Assembly: GCF_900100315.1 (NCBI RefSeq)
Contig: NZ_FNFF01000009.1
Span: 1-64,000, forward strand
Direction: 5' to 3'
Length of the DNA: 64,000 nucleotides
Source of the DNA: Streptomyces indicus
GTDB taxonomy: Bacteria; Actinomycetota; Actinomycetes; Streptomycetales; Streptomycetaceae
In this document: in pieces, positions 8,237 to 16,315 of the stretch
How positions within the stretch are numbered: the first letter of the stretch is position 1
Layout of the letters: each line of letters begins with the position of its first letter
The notes under the pieces: model-generated
What the model saw: the letters and a program-made list of their open reading frames with translations, nothing else
What the model was told of the DNA's origin: nothing
Databases searched by the model: none
Program-made: the position numbers and the translations under genes

Positions 8237-8255
8237 AGTGGGTACGCTGGTGAGC

Positions 8256-8687
8256 ATGGCCACTCCCCGGACTTCCCGCGTCGACCCCCTCACCGTCGAG
8301 GTGGTCGAGCTGATCGGCACCGTGGTGGCGCGCTACCACGAGGAGTACGAGCGCGAGGCCGGGCAGCACGCGCTCACCGGCTCCCAGGCCCGCCTGCTGG
8401 CCCTGCTCACCCTGGAACCGCTGCCCATGCGGCAGATCGCCGTGCGTCTGAAGTGCGAGCCGTCCAACGTGACGGGCATCGTCGACCGCCTGGAGGCGCG
8501 CGGGCTCGTGGAGCGCAGGCCCGACCCTCAGGACCGCCGCGTGAAGCTGGCGGCCGTCACGGACGAGGGGCGTCGCACGGCGCGCAAGCTGCGGGACGGT
8601 CTGTCGTTCGCGCGCGAGCCGCTCGCGGAGCTGTCGCACGAGGAGCGGGTGGTGCTGCGGGATCTGCTGGCGCGGATGCTGGGCTGA
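8256..8687 (+). CDS. MarR family transcriptional regulator
   Basis: 143 residues with a winged helix-turn-helix: LPMRQIAVRLKCEPSNVTGIVDRLEARGLVERR, then the wing PDPQDRRVKLAAVTDEGRR. The helical flanks form the dimer interface. The only cysteine is in the recognition-helix segment (KCEPSN), so a thiol-redox switch is possible but unproven. ATG 8256 is chosen; GTG 8250 in frame is an alternative and neither has a strong ribosome site. It is divergent from the oxidoreductase-ohr pair, its probable targets. The 3' end overlaps the tail of the convergent MFS gene by 131 bp. Confidence 0.87.
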   Translation: MATPRTSRVDPLTVEVVELIGTVVARYHEEYEREAGQHALTGSQARLLALLTLEPLPMRQIAVRLKCEPSNVTGIVDRLEARGLVERRPDPQDRRVKLAAVTDEGRRTARKLRDGLSFAREPLAELSHEERVVLRDLLARMLG

Positions 8688-10170
8688 GCGGTCCGGGGGC
8701 GTCGCCCGGGGTGCGCCCGGTCGGTGCGGAGCCCCGTCGGGACGCACGGCGCGGCGGTCCCGCGAGGGCGGCGGTGACGACCGCCGCGAGCAGCAGGCCG
8801 GCCAGCGGGATCCGGATCGCGGTGGCGAAGCCTTCGAGCGCGGCCTCGCGCCGGCCGCCGAGCGAGGCGGCGGCCACGCTCGCGGCGACGGTGTTGAACA
8901 CCGCCGAACCGATCGAACCGCCCACCTGCTGGGCCGAGTTGACCGCGGCCGAGGCGATGCCGGAGTCCTGCTCGGGCACGTTCGCGGTCACGCCCGTCAT
9001 GATCGCGAGGAAGCTGCCGCCCATGCCCACGCCGAAGGTCGCAAGGGCGGGCAGGACCTCCGCCGCGTACGTGGACTGCGGGGTGAGGAAGGCGAGTTGG
9101 AGCAGCCCGCAGGCCGCGATCAGCAGGCCCGCGGTCATCATCACGCGCGGCCCGAGCCGGGGCAGCAGGCGCGTGCCGAGCTGGGTGGCGGTCGTGGTCG
9201 TGACGACGCTGATCGGCAGGAAGCCGAGCCCGCTCGCGACGGCGGACCAGCCGAGGACGGTCTGCAGGTAGTACGTGAGGTAGAGCGCGACCGACAGCTG
9301 GCTCGCCATGAGGGCGGCGCCCGCGACCAGCGAGGCGACCCGGCGCCGGTCACGCAGCAGCCGCGGCGGGAGCAGCGGGGACCCGGCCCGGGTCTGCCAC
9401 CAGGCGAAGGCCGCGAGCAGGACGCTGCCGCCGGCGAGCGACCCGGCCACGGTGGGCCCGGTCCAGCCGTACGCCTCCGCCTGGCTGCACCCGTACACGA
9501 GCGCGGTCAGACCGCCGCAGCCGAGCACGGCGCCCGCGATGTCGATCCGGCCGGCCAGGCGCCGGGTGCGGTCCGGCGGGGTCCAGAGGGTGCCGAGCAG
9601 GGCGGCGAGCGCGATGGGCACGTTGACCAGTAGGCACCAGCGCCAGCCCAGCCACTGCGTGAGCAGGCCGCCGAGGACGACGCCGAGCAAGGCGCCCGCG
9701 CCGCCGAGCGCGCCGAACACGGCGATGGCCCTGCGGCGTTCGCGCGGATCGGTGAAGGTGGTCGCGACCAGCGCGAGAGCGGAGGCGGCGAGCAGCGCGG
9801 CGAAGGCGCCCTGCACGGCGCGGGCGACGAACAGCGCCCCGGTGGTGGGGGCGAGACCCGCGGCGGCCGAGGCGGCGGCGAAGCCGGCGAGACCGGTCGC
9901 GAACACCCGGCCGCGTCCCATGTGGTCGGCGATCCGGCCGGCGAGCAGCAGCAGCCCGCCGAAGGCGACGGTGTACGAGGTGACCACCCAGGGGCGGTCG
10001 CCGTCGCTCATGCCCAGCTCGGTCTGGAGGGAGGGCAGGGCGACGTTCACGATCGTGCTGTCGAGCATGATCATCAGCTGCGCGAGCCCCATGACGCACA
10101 GCGCCCACCAGCGGCGCGGGTGCGGGGTGGCGGAAGCGGGCAGGGCGGGGTCGGAGGGCGGCGCAGGCAT
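8557..10170 (-). CDS. DHA2-type MFS multidrug transporter
   Basis: 537 residues with about 14 membrane helices, of the EmrB/QacA drug:proton antiporter type. The N-terminus has the family motif LAQLMIMLDSTIVNVALPSLQ (motif D1), GRIADHMGRGRVF is motif A, and a second half begins near the RRVASLVAGAALM helix. The end is a long Ala/Pro/Arg tail whose coding sequence overlaps marR by 131 bp on the opposite strand. ATG 10170 is preferred to an upstream ATG at 10272. A TATACA -10 element ends about eight bases before this ATG, so the mRNA may be leaderless. Confidence 0.87.
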   Translation of the reverse strand: MPAPPSDPALPASATPHPRRWWALCVMGLAQLMIMLDSTIVNVALPSLQTELGMSDGDRPWVVTSYTVAFGGLLLLAGRIADHMGRGRVFATGLAGFAAASAAAGLAPTTGALFVARAVQGAFAALLAASALALVATTFTDPRERRRAIAVFGALGGAGALLGVVLGGLLTQWLGWRWCLLVNVPIALAALLGTLWTPPDRTRRLAGRIDIAGAVLGCGGLTALVYGCSQAEAYGWTGPTVAGSLAGGSVLLAAFAWWQTRAGSPLLPPRLLRDRRRVASLVAGAALMASQLSVALYLTYYLQTVLGWSAVASGLGFLPISVVTTTTATQLGTRLLPRLGPRVMMTAGLLIAACGLLQLAFLTPQSTYAAEVLPALATFGVGMGGSFLAIMTGVTANVPEQDSGIASAAVNSAQQVGGSIGSAVFNTVAASVAAASLGGRREAALEGFATAIRIPLAGLLLAAVVTAALAGPPRRASRRGSAPTGRTPGDAPGPLSPASAPADPAAPPAPRATAPRAARARTTDRPAACAPCDAPRP

Positions 10171-10179
10171 GGGATTTTT

Positions 10180-10259
10180 GTATACCAAAGAGGGGTGCGC
10201 GGCAAAGGCGGGTGCCCATGAGGCTGCTTTCGGGCTACAACCGGTCGCTTTTGGTATAC
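10180..10259. promoter_or_regulatory. Inverted GTATACCAAA operator pair upstream of MFS gene
   Basis: GTATACCAAA at 10180-10189 and its exact complement TTTGGTATAC at 10250-10259 face each other 60 bp apart. Each arm includes a TATAC-type -10 element, one reading toward the MFS gene and one outward. Such spaced arms suit a dimeric TetR- or PadR-like repressor bound at two sites, with possible looping. The regulator gene is not adjacent. Confidence 0.6.
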
Positions 10260-10314
10260 GGAAATGAGTCACGCACGCGGGCGGACAGGCCCGCAGCCCT
10301 GCCCGCCCGGGGGT

Positions 10315-10995
10315 TCAGGTGCACCAGAACAGGAACCGCTCGCATTCCTCGGTCGGCGACGGCTTCGGTTCCGGCTTCGACGGCCGGTCCTCCTCGGGCG
10401 GGCTCGTCGGGCGCGGCGCCCGGGTCGAGGGCCGGTCACCGGAACGGGACGAGGCGTCGGTCGCGGTGGCGCGGTCGGGGGACGGTTCGCCGGCCGTGGC
10501 GGAGGGAGAGGACGCAGGGGAAGAGGAGGACGGGGCGGAATCAGGGCTCGGTGACGAGGACCGGGGCGCGGAGGGGTCCGTGGCCGAAGTCGCCGGATCG
10601 TCAGGGGTGTTGGAGCCTTCGTCCGGTCCGGTGACGGCCGTCGTCGGCTCCTCGTCCGCGGCCGTGGACGCGGCCGTGCTGTCCGTCGGCTGCTCCGTGC
10701 CCAGCTCCGCCAGGCTCAGGCCGCCCGCGGCCAGGGCCACGCCCGCGGTGATCAGCAGGATCTTGTTCCGCTTGCGGCGGTGGGCGCGCTGGGAGGCGCG
10801 GCCGCGTGCGGCGCGCGTGCCGCGGTGCGCGGAGCGGGCGGCCGAGGGCTGCTCGTCGGGCTCCTGCGTCCCGGCGGCCGGCTCGGCGACGGCGACCTCG
10901 TCGGCGTACCGCCGCACGGCGTCCACGGGGGTACCGCAGCCGGGGCAGGTGAGGGCGCCGTTGAGGTGGCGGCGACAGGGGTGGCAGTAGTCCAT
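10315..10995 (-). CDS. SCO2400-family membrane protein
   Basis: 226 residues. The N-terminus MDYCHPCRRHLNGALTCPGCG is a four-cysteine zinc-ribbon typical of SCO2400-family proteins in Streptomyces. A basic stretch (RAHRRKRNK) precedes one membrane helix at about 79-98, and the rest is a Ser/Pro/Thr/Asp-rich extracellular region ending in CERFLFWCT with two cysteines. The likely topology is zinc ribbon inside and disordered tail outside. Function is not known. It is a single gene on the minus strand beside the MFS operator region. Confidence 0.8.
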   Translation of the reverse strand: MDYCHPCRRHLNGALTCPGCGTPVDAVRRYADEVAVAEPAAGTQEPDEQPSAARSAHRGTRAARGRASQRAHRRKRNKILLITAGVALAAGGLSLAELGTEQPTDSTAASTAADEEPTTAVTGPDEGSNTPDDPATSATDPSAPRSSSPSPDSAPSSSSPASSPSATAGEPSPDRATATDASSRSGDRPSTRAPRPTSPPEEDRPSKPEPKPSPTEECERFLFWCT

Positions 10996-11158
10996 GGTGT
11001 GGGGAGGCTAGGCCCCCGGGGACAACACCAGCGGCAGGCGCTGTGAAAGTTCTGTGGCGAAGGGTGAGTCCTGTGGCGTGAGGGGTCGCGCGGTGCGTTT
11101 TCCGCCCCTGACCAGTCAGGTCAAGGCCTCAGGATTCGCTCGTACGGGAGTCTTCTGC

Positions 11159-11233
11159 CGTACGCGTACGAAGGCGGGCACGTCGTACGCGTACGAAGCC
11201 GGGCACCTCGTACGCATACGAAGCCGACGGACG
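11159..11233. repeat. Three tandem 25-bp repeats with CGTACGCGTACG palindrome
   Basis: Units at 11159-11183, 11184-11208 and 11209-11233 each start with CGTACGCGTACGAAG or a one-base variant. The first 12 bases are a perfect palindrome. The array ends two bases before the stop codon of the leftward PucR-type gene, so it is in its 3' trailer. It could act in termination or as a protein-binding array. Confidence 0.75.
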
Positions 11234-11235
11234 CG

Positions 11236-12450
11236 TCAGGACCCGCCGAGCGCCCCGCGCAACCGCTGCGCCCGCAGCACCAGTTCCAGCTCGAAGCGGC
11301 GGTCCGGGTCGTCCACCTCGTCGCCCCACAGCTCCCGTATCTGGCGCAGGCGGTAGCGGACCGTCTGCGGATGGACGCCCAGGCGGGCCGCGACCTCGGG
11401 GGCGCCGCCGCGGGTCTCCAGCCAGGCGAGCAGGGTCTCGGCCAGGCGGCGGCCGTGCGAGGGGCCGCAGTGCGAGAGCGGTGCCAGGCAGCGGCGGGCC
11501 AGGTCGTCGAGGAGTTCCTGGGGCTGGAGCAGGACCAGCGCCTCCGTGTGCTCCGTACAGAAGACGACCTCGCCGGCCGGGAGCAGGTCGCGGTCCATGA
11601 GGCCGACCGCCGCCTCGGCCCAGCGCAGGGACTTGGCCGCGTCCGTGAGCGGGACCGGCGGGCCGATCGCGCCGGACCAACCGTTCAGCGCGCGCCGCAG
11701 GTGTTCGGCGCTGCCCGCCGCGTCCGGGTCGGGGATGACCATGCGGGGCTGCTCGGTCTCCATGTCGAGGAGGACGCCCTGCCCGACCGGGGGTGCGAGC
11801 GCCTCGCGGGCCGGGCGGACCAGGACGCCGACGGCCACGGTCTCGGGCAGCGGCCAGCCGACGCGGGCGGCGCGCTCGGCGAGGGGTTCGGTGGGGTCGC
11901 TGCGGTGCTCGGCGAGCAGCAGCTCCATCAACTTCCGTTGCAGGCGCAGGCGTTCACCGGCCTGGCGCGCCGCCGCCTCGGCGTATCCGCGTACCGATAA
12001 GTCCACAAGGCCGTCCAGATACTCGAAGCCCGCCTCGGCGAGCTCGTACATGGCAGGGGGTGGGATCTCCACCTCCTGGCCGATCTCGGTGAGCCGGCGC
12101 CACGCGAGGCGGACGCCGAGGCGGTAGACGGCCTGCAGCGAGTCGAGGGTGCGCCCGTGCAGGCCTTCGCCGCGGCCGAACTCCTGGAAGATCTCCAGCT
12201 GGTAGCGCGGCCGGTCCTCGCTGGTGGCGAGCTGCCGCACGAAGCCGTCGAGGGCGCGCCGGATGCCGATCAGCGCCATCGGCACGCCCGACTCGTCGAG
12301 GACGAGCTGGAGTTGGGGGTACTCGCGGCGGATCTCGCGCAGGATGTCGTCGGCGAGCCGCGGCACCTCGTCGAGGGCGCGCTCGGCGAACAGCTTGACC
12401 TTCAGGCGCGGGACGTCGCGCCAGGCCGAATGGCCGGTGCCCACCGACAT
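11236..12450 (-). CDS. PucR/CdaR-type transcriptional regulator
   Basis: 404 residues. The N-terminal two-thirds are helical, with no recognisable ligand domain except the RsbR/GGDEF-like sensor region common in Streptomyces PucR proteins. The C-terminus has the PucR helix-turn-helix: LAETLLAWLETRGGAPEVAARLGVHPQTVRYRLRQIRELWG, then RRFELELVLRAQRL. The start ATG 12450 overlaps the stop of the small upstream gene by one base (TGATG), so translation is coupled. The regulated genes are not evident. The array of palindromic repeats lies just past the stop. Confidence 0.85.
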   Translation of the reverse strand: MSVGTGHSAWRDVPRLKVKLFAERALDEVPRLADDILREIRREYPQLQLVLDESGVPMALIGIRRALDGFVRQLATSEDRPRYQLEIFQEFGRGEGLHGRTLDSLQAVYRLGVRLAWRRLTEIGQEVEIPPPAMYELAEAGFEYLDGLVDLSVRGYAEAAARQAGERLRLQRKLMELLLAEHRSDPTEPLAERAARVGWPLPETVAVGVLVRPAREALAPPVGQGVLLDMETEQPRMVIPDPDAAGSAEHLRRALNGWSGAIGPPVPLTDAAKSLRWAEAAVGLMDRDLLPAGEVVFCTEHTEALVLLQPQELLDDLARRCLAPLSHCGPSHGRRLAETLLAWLETRGGAPEVAARLGVHPQTVRYRLRQIRELWGDEVDDPDRRFELELVLRAQRLRGALGGS

Positions 12451-12599
12451 CAACGGGCCTGCGACGTCTCGTAACTGATCAGCGGGGTGTTGGGCTGCTC
12501 GGGGGTGGCATTGAGGAGCGCCACGATGCCGAAGGCCGCGCCCACGGCAAGTGCCGCGGCGGCCGCCGCGGTGAGTGCGGCTGCGAGCAGTCGGTGCAT
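12450..12599 (-). CDS. DUF2613-like small membrane peptide
   Basis: A 49-residue protein: one hydrophobic Ala-rich helix (LLAAALTAAAAAALAVGAAFGIVALLN) followed by TPEQPNTPLISYETSQ, which matches the DUF2613 pattern of a single N-terminal helix and a short Pro-rich exterior. ATG 12599 is chosen because GAGAGGCGG lies upstream and the helix starts immediately. Its stop overlaps the PucR gene start (TGATG). A membrane-sensing partner for that regulator is possible but inferred only from coupling. Confidence 0.7.
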   Translation of the reverse strand: MHRLLAAALTAAAAAALAVGAAFGIVALLNATPEQPNTPLISYETSQAR

Positions 12600-12747
12600 A
12601 CCGGGTTCCGCCTCTCGGTTCCGGGCCGCGTGCAGCACGCAGTCCGCAGCGACGGACTGGTGGTCGTCCAGTCCGCATCGGTCAAGAGAGAGCCCAACCG
12701 GTTCGTGCGCCGGCCCCATCCGGCAAGTGCCCAGTGTTGGGTGTGCA

Positions 12748-12777
12748 TTGACAGTGCGTCAAGAGTGCGCCTACGGT
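12748..12777 (+). promoter_or_regulatory. Promoter of the DUF3068 gene
   Basis: TTGACA at 12748-12753 and TACGGT at 12772-12777, separated by 18 bp, fit the Streptomyces HrdB-type consensus. The predicted start near 12784 leaves a leader of about 155 bases before ATG 12940. Confidence 0.55.
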
Positions 12778-12939
12778 TCCCGGCCCATACAGCACATGCA
12801 GTTCTGTTGCAGCTCGTGAAGCTCGTGCGGCACCTGCATCGTCCGCGCAGCACGTGCACTTTTCGCGCAGCACCGACCGGCGCCCTGGACCCGGGTGCCG
12901 CACTCGACCCATCCCCCTCGGACTCATGGGAGTGCCCGG

Positions 12940-13941
12940 ATGCGCCGTTCCGCTTCACCGTTGTCGCTGGTCATCCTGGGCCTGGGCGTGTTCTTACTCG
13001 TCCTGGCCCCGATGCTCGCGTGGTACGTGGAACCACGTGCCAAGCGCACTCCGATCGACATCGACACGACCACCGTCTTCACCGGCAAGGGCTCGTACTT
13101 CGACACCGGCGAGGTCGAGACCCTGGAGAACCAGAACCTCACGATCACCCGCCAGGTCCGCGGCGATGTGGCGGACAGCACAGACGAGGTGGCCGCCTGG
13201 GACGTGGTCCAGTCGGTCGACCCGGACAAGTCGCTACCGGCCTCCTCGCCGCACGACTCGCTCCAGTGGACCCAGGAGCGCTGGGTCACCGACCGGGAGA
13301 CGAACCGGCCGGTGCACTGCTGCCAGGAGTCGCCCTACTTCGAGGGCGAGGCCTATCTGAAGTTCCCGTTCGACGTGGAGAAGCGCTCCTACCGCTGGTG
13401 GGACAGCACCCTCGGCGCGACCGTGCCGCTCGACTACGCGGGCAAGCGGAAGGTGCAGGGCTACGAGGGGCTGCTGTTCACCGCGGAGGTCGAGCCCGTG
13501 AAGACCGGGACGCGGCAGGTGCCGGGAGCGCTGCTCAAGTCGAAGGCGAGCCAGGTGATCGCCGAGGAGTGGTACGCCAACCACGGCATCGAGCTGGTCG
13601 TCGACCAGCGCACGGGCCGGATCATCTATGCGCAGGTCGGGCCGCGCAAGACGCTGCGGATGCCGGGCTCGGACGAGGACGCGGTGGTGCTGCTCGACAG
13701 CAAGAAGATCGCGTTCACCGAGAAGACCCAGAAGGCGCAGGTGGCGCTGGCCGAGGACGACAGCAGCCGGTTGCAGCTGGTCGGGCAGACATTGCCGATC
13801 GGCACCGGGGCACTCGGCTTCGTGCTGACCGTGGTCGGCGTGCTCCTGGTCCTGCGCGGCCGGGAGCGCCCGGACCCCGGGACGCCGGACGGGCCGGGGG
13901 CCACGACGCCCGCGCCCGCCCCGGTCTCCGCGCCGGTGTAG
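12940..13941 (+). CDS. DUF3068 family membrane-anchored protein
   Basis: 333 residues: an N-terminal signal anchor (LSLVILGLGVFLLVLAPMLAWYV), a large extracytoplasmic beta-rich domain with FFTGKG-like and YEGLLFTAEV segments, and a C-terminal helix (GALGFVLTVVGVLLVLRG) with a short Pro/Ala tail. This two-helix layout is that of DUF3068, sometimes called PorA-family porin, in actinobacteria. Two adjacent cysteines (HCCQES) are unusual. ATG 12940 follows GGGAG. It stands just ahead of the envelope glycan operon on the same strand, so a cell-surface role fits. Confidence 0.8.
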   Translation: MRRSASPLSLVILGLGVFLLVLAPMLAWYVEPRAKRTPIDIDTTTVFTGKGSYFDTGEVETLENQNLTITRQVRGDVADSTDEVAAWDVVQSVDPDKSLPASSPHDSLQWTQERWVTDRETNRPVHCCQESPYFEGEAYLKFPFDVEKRSYRWWDSTLGATVPLDYAGKRKVQGYEGLLFTAEVEPVKTGTRQVPGALLKSKASQVIAEEWYANHGIELVVDQRTGRIIYAQVGPRKTLRMPGSDEDAVVLLDSKKIAFTEKTQKAQVALAEDDSSRLQLVGQTLPIGTGALGFVLTVVGVLLVLRGRERPDPGTPDGPGATTPAPAPVSAPV

Positions 13942-14366
13942 CCCCTGCGGTGCGCGCCCGGGTCCGCACAGGACTCCCGGGTGCGCACCTCCGTGCGCGC
14001 GCCGCGGTGCGGACCCCGCACGCAACGCCCTGCGGTTCCTCACGAAGTGATGAGGCGTCAGGGTCAAATGGGTCCGAAATTGTCACCTCCGTGAGTAGCC
14101 GGAGCGAACACGGGGGCGAAAACTGTCTCTCCACTTGAGAGCCCCACCGAAAGTGCACACCCGGTCCACAGCCGGACACCCCCACTCGCACCACGTGAGG
14201 ACGCACCACTCCCCCGAGCACCGGCCGGCTCTCCCCAAGTCCCGTCCGGTGCACGGGGGAACGCACCACCCACCCGCGTGCCGCACCCCGGCACCACCAC
14301 CTCAGACCGGCCCTCGCACCACTCCCCCCACAGCCGTTCCGCACCCCGAGACGAGTTGGAGCTCGA
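13942..14366. other. 425-bp intergenic region ahead of the glycan operon
   Basis: No gene is supported here. The second half is pyrimidine-biased and repeats CGCACCAC at least four times, with GCACCACTCCCCC at about 14203 and 14311. CTCTCCACTTGAGAG near 14139 is a small hairpin. The promoter of the following operon probably lies in the first half, around the AT-richer GTCAAATGGGTCCGAAATTG, but no confident -10/-35 pair was found. Confidence 0.5.
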
Positions 14367-15548
14367 ATGCCCCAGCACGTACCCCCCTCGCTGCGACACA
14401 CGTCACCCCAGGAGGTTCCGCACGCTGCCCAGGAGGCCCCGCACGCCGCCCGGGACGGCGCACTCCCGCCGTACCCGAGGCGCATCGTCTTCCTCGCCCG
14501 CCGCGACCTGGGCAACCCGGCCGCCGGCGGCAGCGAACTCCTCGTCGACCAGCTCGCCGAGGGCCTGACCCACGCAGGGCACCAGGTGACGCTGCTGTGC
14601 GGCGGGCCCGCGGCCTACCGCGACTACCGCGTGGTCTCCGCCGGCGGCGACCTCGGGCACCACCTGCGGGCCCGCTCGGCCTTCGCCCGCCAGGTCGGCG
14701 AGACCGACCTGCTGGTCGAGGTGTGCAACGGCATGCCGTACCTCTCGCCCCTGTGGCACCGCGGTCCGACGCTGTGCCTGGTCAACCACGTCCACACCGA
14801 CCTGTGGGGGATGCGCTATCCGGGCCCGGCGGCCCGGCTCGGCAGACGTCTTGAGCACTGGGCGCTCTCCGGTGCCCAGCGCGGCAACCTCCTGGTGGCC
14901 GTCTCCCCCTCGACGGCCACGGCGCTGCGCGACATCGGCGTGCCGCGCGAACGCATCCGCGTGGTGCACAACGGCGTGGACGAGCCGGGCCCGCTCGAAC
15001 CGCGCTCGGAGGAACCGATGTTCCTCGCGATGGGCCGGCTCGTGGAGTACAAGCGGATCGATCTGCTCCTGCGGCTCTGGGAGCGGGTGCGGCCCGTGAC
15101 CGGCGGCCGGCTCGTGATCGTCGGCGACGGTCCGGAGCGCGAGCGCCTCGAGCAACTCGCCGGTCCCGGTGTGGAGTTCACCGGCCGCGTGTCGGAGGCC
15201 GAGAAGCACCGGCTGCTGTGCGCCGCCTGGATGCTGCTCCACCCCTCGGCCGTGGAGGGCTGGGGTCTGGTGGTCACGGAGGCCGCCACGCGCGGCACTC
15301 CCGCGATCGGCTTCGACGTGCCCGGGCTCAGGGACTCCATCGAGGACGGCGTGACCGGCATCCTCGCGCGCGGCGAGTCCTCGTTCGCGGCGGCGTGGTG
15401 CACGCTCGCCCTCTCCACGGAGCGCCGCAGGGCCTTCGGCAAGGCGGCCGCGAGCAGAGCCGCGCGCTATCGCTGGTCGAACACCGTGCGCCAGTTCCAG
15501 GCGGTGGCCGCCGAGGCGGTCGCGCTCAGGCGGGAGCGGATGCGGTGA
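14367..15548 (+). CDS. GT4 family glycosyltransferase
   Basis: 393 residues, GT-B fold. The N-terminal half has the acceptor Rossmann start IVFLARRDLGNPAAGGSELLVDQLAEGL. The C-terminal half has VVHNGVDEPG, MGRLVEYKRIDLLL, IVGDGPERERLE and the nucleotide-sugar motif EGWGLVVTEA (E-x7-E). It is a retaining, probably cytoplasmic, transferase using an NDP- or GDP-sugar. It starts at ATG 14367 with GGAG six bases ahead and is the first gene of an eight-gene operon; the stop overlaps the next gene (GTGA). It probably adds a sugar early in assembly of the glycan that the AftD-like protein finishes outside the membrane. Confidence 0.88.
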   Translation: MPQHVPPSLRHTSPQEVPHAAQEAPHAARDGALPPYPRRIVFLARRDLGNPAAGGSELLVDQLAEGLTHAGHQVTLLCGGPAAYRDYRVVSAGGDLGHHLRARSAFARQVGETDLLVEVCNGMPYLSPLWHRGPTLCLVNHVHTDLWGMRYPGPAARLGRRLEHWALSGAQRGNLLVAVSPSTATALRDIGVPRERIRVVHNGVDEPGPLEPRSEEPMFLAMGRLVEYKRIDLLLRLWERVRPVTGGRLVIVGDGPERERLEQLAGPGVEFTGRVSEAEKHRLLCAAWMLLHPSAVEGWGLVVTEAATRGTPAIGFDVPGLRDSIEDGVTGILARGESSFAAAWCTLALSTERRRAFGKAAASRAARYRWSNTVRQFQAVAAEAVALRRERMR

Positions 15549-16315
15549 GCCGGGCAACGGGGGCGACGGCCGAGGGACACCACTCCATACCGAGGACCAA
15601 GGATCCTTCGTTACGGAGGTCCTTGGCCCTGTTCCGCGCCTTCCTGCACGAGCAGCAGGATCCGGAGCACTGCTACACCCTCCTCGCGCGCGACGCGGCC
15701 GACCAGGTCGAGGCGTACGGCTCCGTCAAGGGGCGCACAGTGCTCGACATCGGCGGCGGGGGCGGCTACTTCACCGAGGAGTTCCGCCGGCGCGGCGCGT
15801 ACAGCTATCTCTTCGAGCCCGACGCGGGCGAGCTGGGCAAGCAGCCGCCCGAGGGCACGGTGCTCGCGGACGGCTATCTGCTGCCGGTCGCGGACGCGGT
15901 GGCGGATGTGGCCTTCTCCTCCAACGTCCTTGAGCACGTGGACGATCCGGCCACCTTCCTCAGCGAGATGGTCCGCGTGACCAAGCCCGGCGGGCTGATC
16001 TACGTGTCGTTCACGAACTGGTACTCCCCCTGGGGCGGCCACGAGTGGGCGCCCTGGCACTACTTCGGCGCCGAGCGCGCCCGCAAGCGGTACGAGCGGC
16101 GGGCCGCCAAGCCCGCCAAGCACAGACTCGGCGAGAACCTCCACGCCATCCACATCGGCGCGACACTCCGCCACGTACGAGCCAGAACGGACGTCGAGAT
16201 CGTCTCGGCGCGCTCCCGCTACTGGCCGTTCCTGGCCGGGGCCATCACGAAGGTCCCCGGTCTGCGCGAGTTCGCCACCTGGAATCTCCTTCTCATTCTC
16301 CGGCGGTGTCCATGA
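15545..16315 (+). CDS. Class I SAM-dependent methyltransferase
   Basis: 256 residues. Motif I is VLDIGGGGGYF, the acidic post-I site is YLFEPDAG, motif II region VAFSSNVLEHVDDPATFL, and motif III RVTKPGGLIYVSF. It starts with GTG inside the stop of the GT4 gene and ends in ATGA with the AftD-like gene. The tail ATWNLLLILRRC is hydrophobic and may touch the membrane. The substrate is probably a lipid-linked sugar or its carrier, judged only by the operon. Confidence 0.87.
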   Translation: MSRATGATAEGHHSIPRTKDPSLRRSLALFRAFLHEQQDPEHCYTLLARDAADQVEAYGSVKGRTVLDIGGGGGYFTEEFRRRGAYSYLFEPDAGELGKQPPEGTVLADGYLLPVADAVADVAFSSNVLEHVDDPATFLSEMVRVTKPGGLIYVSFTNWYSPWGGHEWAPWHYFGAERARKRYERRAAKPAKHRLGENLHAIHIGATLRHVRARTDVEIVSARSRYWPFLAGAITKVPGLREFATWNLLLILRRCP

